Assembly (NCBI RefSeq): GCF_025787225.1
Contig: NZ_CP090958.1
Span: 1,827,856-1,891,855 of the forward strand
Length of the DNA: 64,000 bases
From: Saxibacter everestensis
Lineage (GTDB): Bacteria > Actinomycetota > Actinomycetes > Actinomycetales > Brevibacteriaceae
Reading direction: 5' to 3'
Of the stretch, positions 63,115 through 64,000 are shown in pieces. The notes under the pieces were generated by a model. That model did no database searches, was not told the DNA's origin, and saw only the letters and a program-made list of their open reading frames with translations. Both the position numbers and the translations under genes were made by a program. Position 1 is the stretch's first letter; each line of letters starts with the position of its first letter.

Positions 63115-63966
63115 TCAGGATCCGGTCATCGCCTTCACAATGTCTGTCGAACTCTCCCCGACCTTGCGTAGCACGTAGGCGACTACTCCCAACGCGACAA
63201 GGGTCAGGATGAACATCAGCGTCGAGACCGCGGCGATCTCCGGCCGCAACGCGACCCTGAGCGAGCTGAATATGTAAACCGGCCATGGCGTGAATCCGGG
63301 CTGCTGCACGAAGCTTGAAACGATCGTATTGTCCAGGCTGAGGGTGAAGGACATCAACGCACCTGCCAGGATGCCTGGTCCGGCCATCGGCAGGGTGATA
63401 TCCCGGAACCTGCGCCAGGGCGTCGCGTACAGGTCGGCGGCGGCCTCCTCCAACGACTGATCGAGGCCCGCCATCCGCGCCCGGATTATGAAGGTGACCA
63501 CCGCCATTGAAACCACCGAGTGCGCAATGACCAGCCGGACCATGCCGTTGTTCAGCGGCGATACGCCGGCGTCGACACCGAGCGTCACAAACCAGGGCAG
63601 CAAGGCGATCGCATCGACGATCTCCGGGGTAACCAGGGTGAAGGAGAGCAGCAGCGTCAGTCCAAGCGCCCACTTCGCCCTGATCTTCGCCCGAGCCAGC
63701 GCGATTCCGCCAAGGGTTCCAATTATGGTCGAGACGATCGCCGATCCGGCTGCGGCTTGCAGTGAAGTCGAAATGGCTCCGCGAATCACCTTGTTCGACA
63801 AGCCGTTGACGTACGCATCGAATCCGAAGCTGTCCCAGGCGGCAAGCAGCCGGCCATTATTGAACGAGTACACCACGATCACCAGGATCGGCAGGAACAG
63901 GAACGCGAAGACCAGCACACCCCATACAGTCAGGGCTGTGTTCGGCAGATCCCTTTTCCCGGACAC
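63115..63966 (-). CDS. ABC transporter permease, spermidine/putrescine PotC type
   Basis: 283 residues from GTG 63966, but the frame stays open to the window edge, so the true start may lie outside. Six TMs (TVWGVLVFAFLFLPILVIVV first) and the EAA loop EEAAADLYATPWRRF. PotC-type permeases import polyamines or related cations with a PotA ATPase and PotD binding protein, which would lie upstream outside the window. The stop at 63115 is 210 bp from comEA. Confidence 0.9.
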   Translation of the reverse strand: MSGKRDLPNTALTVWGVLVFAFLFLPILVIVVYSFNNGRLLAAWDSFGFDAYVNGLSNKVIRGAISTSLQAAAGSAIVSTIIGTLGGIALARAKIRAKWALGLTLLLSFTLVTPEIVDAIALLPWFVTLGVDAGVSPLNNGMVRLVIAHSVVSMAVVTFIIRARMAGLDQSLEEAAADLYATPWRRFRDITLPMAGPGILAGALMSFTLSLDNTIVSSFVQQPGFTPWPVYIFSSLRVALRPEIAAVSTLMFILTLVALGVVAYVLRKVGESSTDIVKAMTGS

Positions 63967-64000
63967 CGGGCCGGCTGGCGCCTCGCCCGCCGAAGCATCT

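Overview
The window is high-GC actinobacterial chromosome. GTG and TTG starts are frequent, many genes overlap as ATGA or GTGA, and several promoters look leaderless. Gene order is classical for Actinobacteria: thrS-HIT-pgsA1-NUDIX-yebC-ruvC-ruvA-ruvB-yajC-secD-secF-rel-hisS-aspS, and comEA-comEC-holA-rpsT-lepA-hemW-hrcA-dnaJ-rsmE-phoH-ybeY-CBS-era. The content fits the Micrococcales (a Brevibacterium-like organism is my guess); species cannot be fixed from sequence alone. Most of the window is core genome, with accessory pieces inserted.

Layout. 1-2000: the tail of a VOC protein, a MazF-type toxin-antitoxin pair and an iron-regulated siderophore-binding lipoprotein. 2000-19600, mostly minus strand: aspS, a metal-sensing ArsR regulator (plus strand), hisS, an MBL hydrolase, a DUF349 protein (plus strand), rel, secF-secD-yajC, ruvB-ruvA-ruvC, yebC, and an unusual fusion of phosphatidylinositol-phosphate synthase with a NUDIX domain. 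19600-27100: a two-gene HTTM membrane operon, an S9 peptidase, a HIT protein, thrS, a MOSC protein and a hypothetical. 27100-28360: a tRNA cluster (Val-GAC, Cys-GCA, Gly-GCC on minus; Val-CAC on plus) around a PGPGW membrane protein. 28270-32120: an accessory region beginning at tRNA-Val(CAC). It holds an integrase-tail-like remnant and a tightly coupled five-gene operon (XRE/cupin regulator, B3/4 tRNA-editing-type protein, EamA exporter, ABM protein, DapA-type aldolase). This is the best candidate for an undescribed system. 32200-42300: yihY, zapE, era, a CBS protein, ybeY, phoH, a GerMN lipoprotein, rsmE, dnaJ and hrcA with a CIRCE operator. 42400-49500: DUF3097, DUF4870, hemW and a peptidoglycan-recycling group (GH3 hexosaminidase, MurR-type regulator, murQ), then DUF402. 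49500-54900: lepA, an EEP hydrolase, a PemK-like protein, rpsT and holA. 54900-58600: a three-subunit molybdenum aldehyde/xanthine oxidoreductase of the PaoABC type. 58700-64000: acylphosphatase, a YjbR protein, comEC-comEA, and the 3' part of a polyamine-type ABC permease gene.

How it fits together. Translation (three aminoacyl-tRNA synthetases, four tRNAs, rpsT, lepA, era, ybeY, rsmE), stringent response (rel), secretion (secDF/yajC), recombination (ruvABC), DNA uptake (comEC/EA) and stress chaperones (hrcA/dnaJ) make up the core. A repeated structural theme is short tandem duplication at gene edges: after the stop codons of hisS, ruvC, rsmE and the DapA-like gene, upstream of acyP, and over the start codon at 8414. 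I saw no CRISPR array, rRNA operon, insertion sequence or replication origin.
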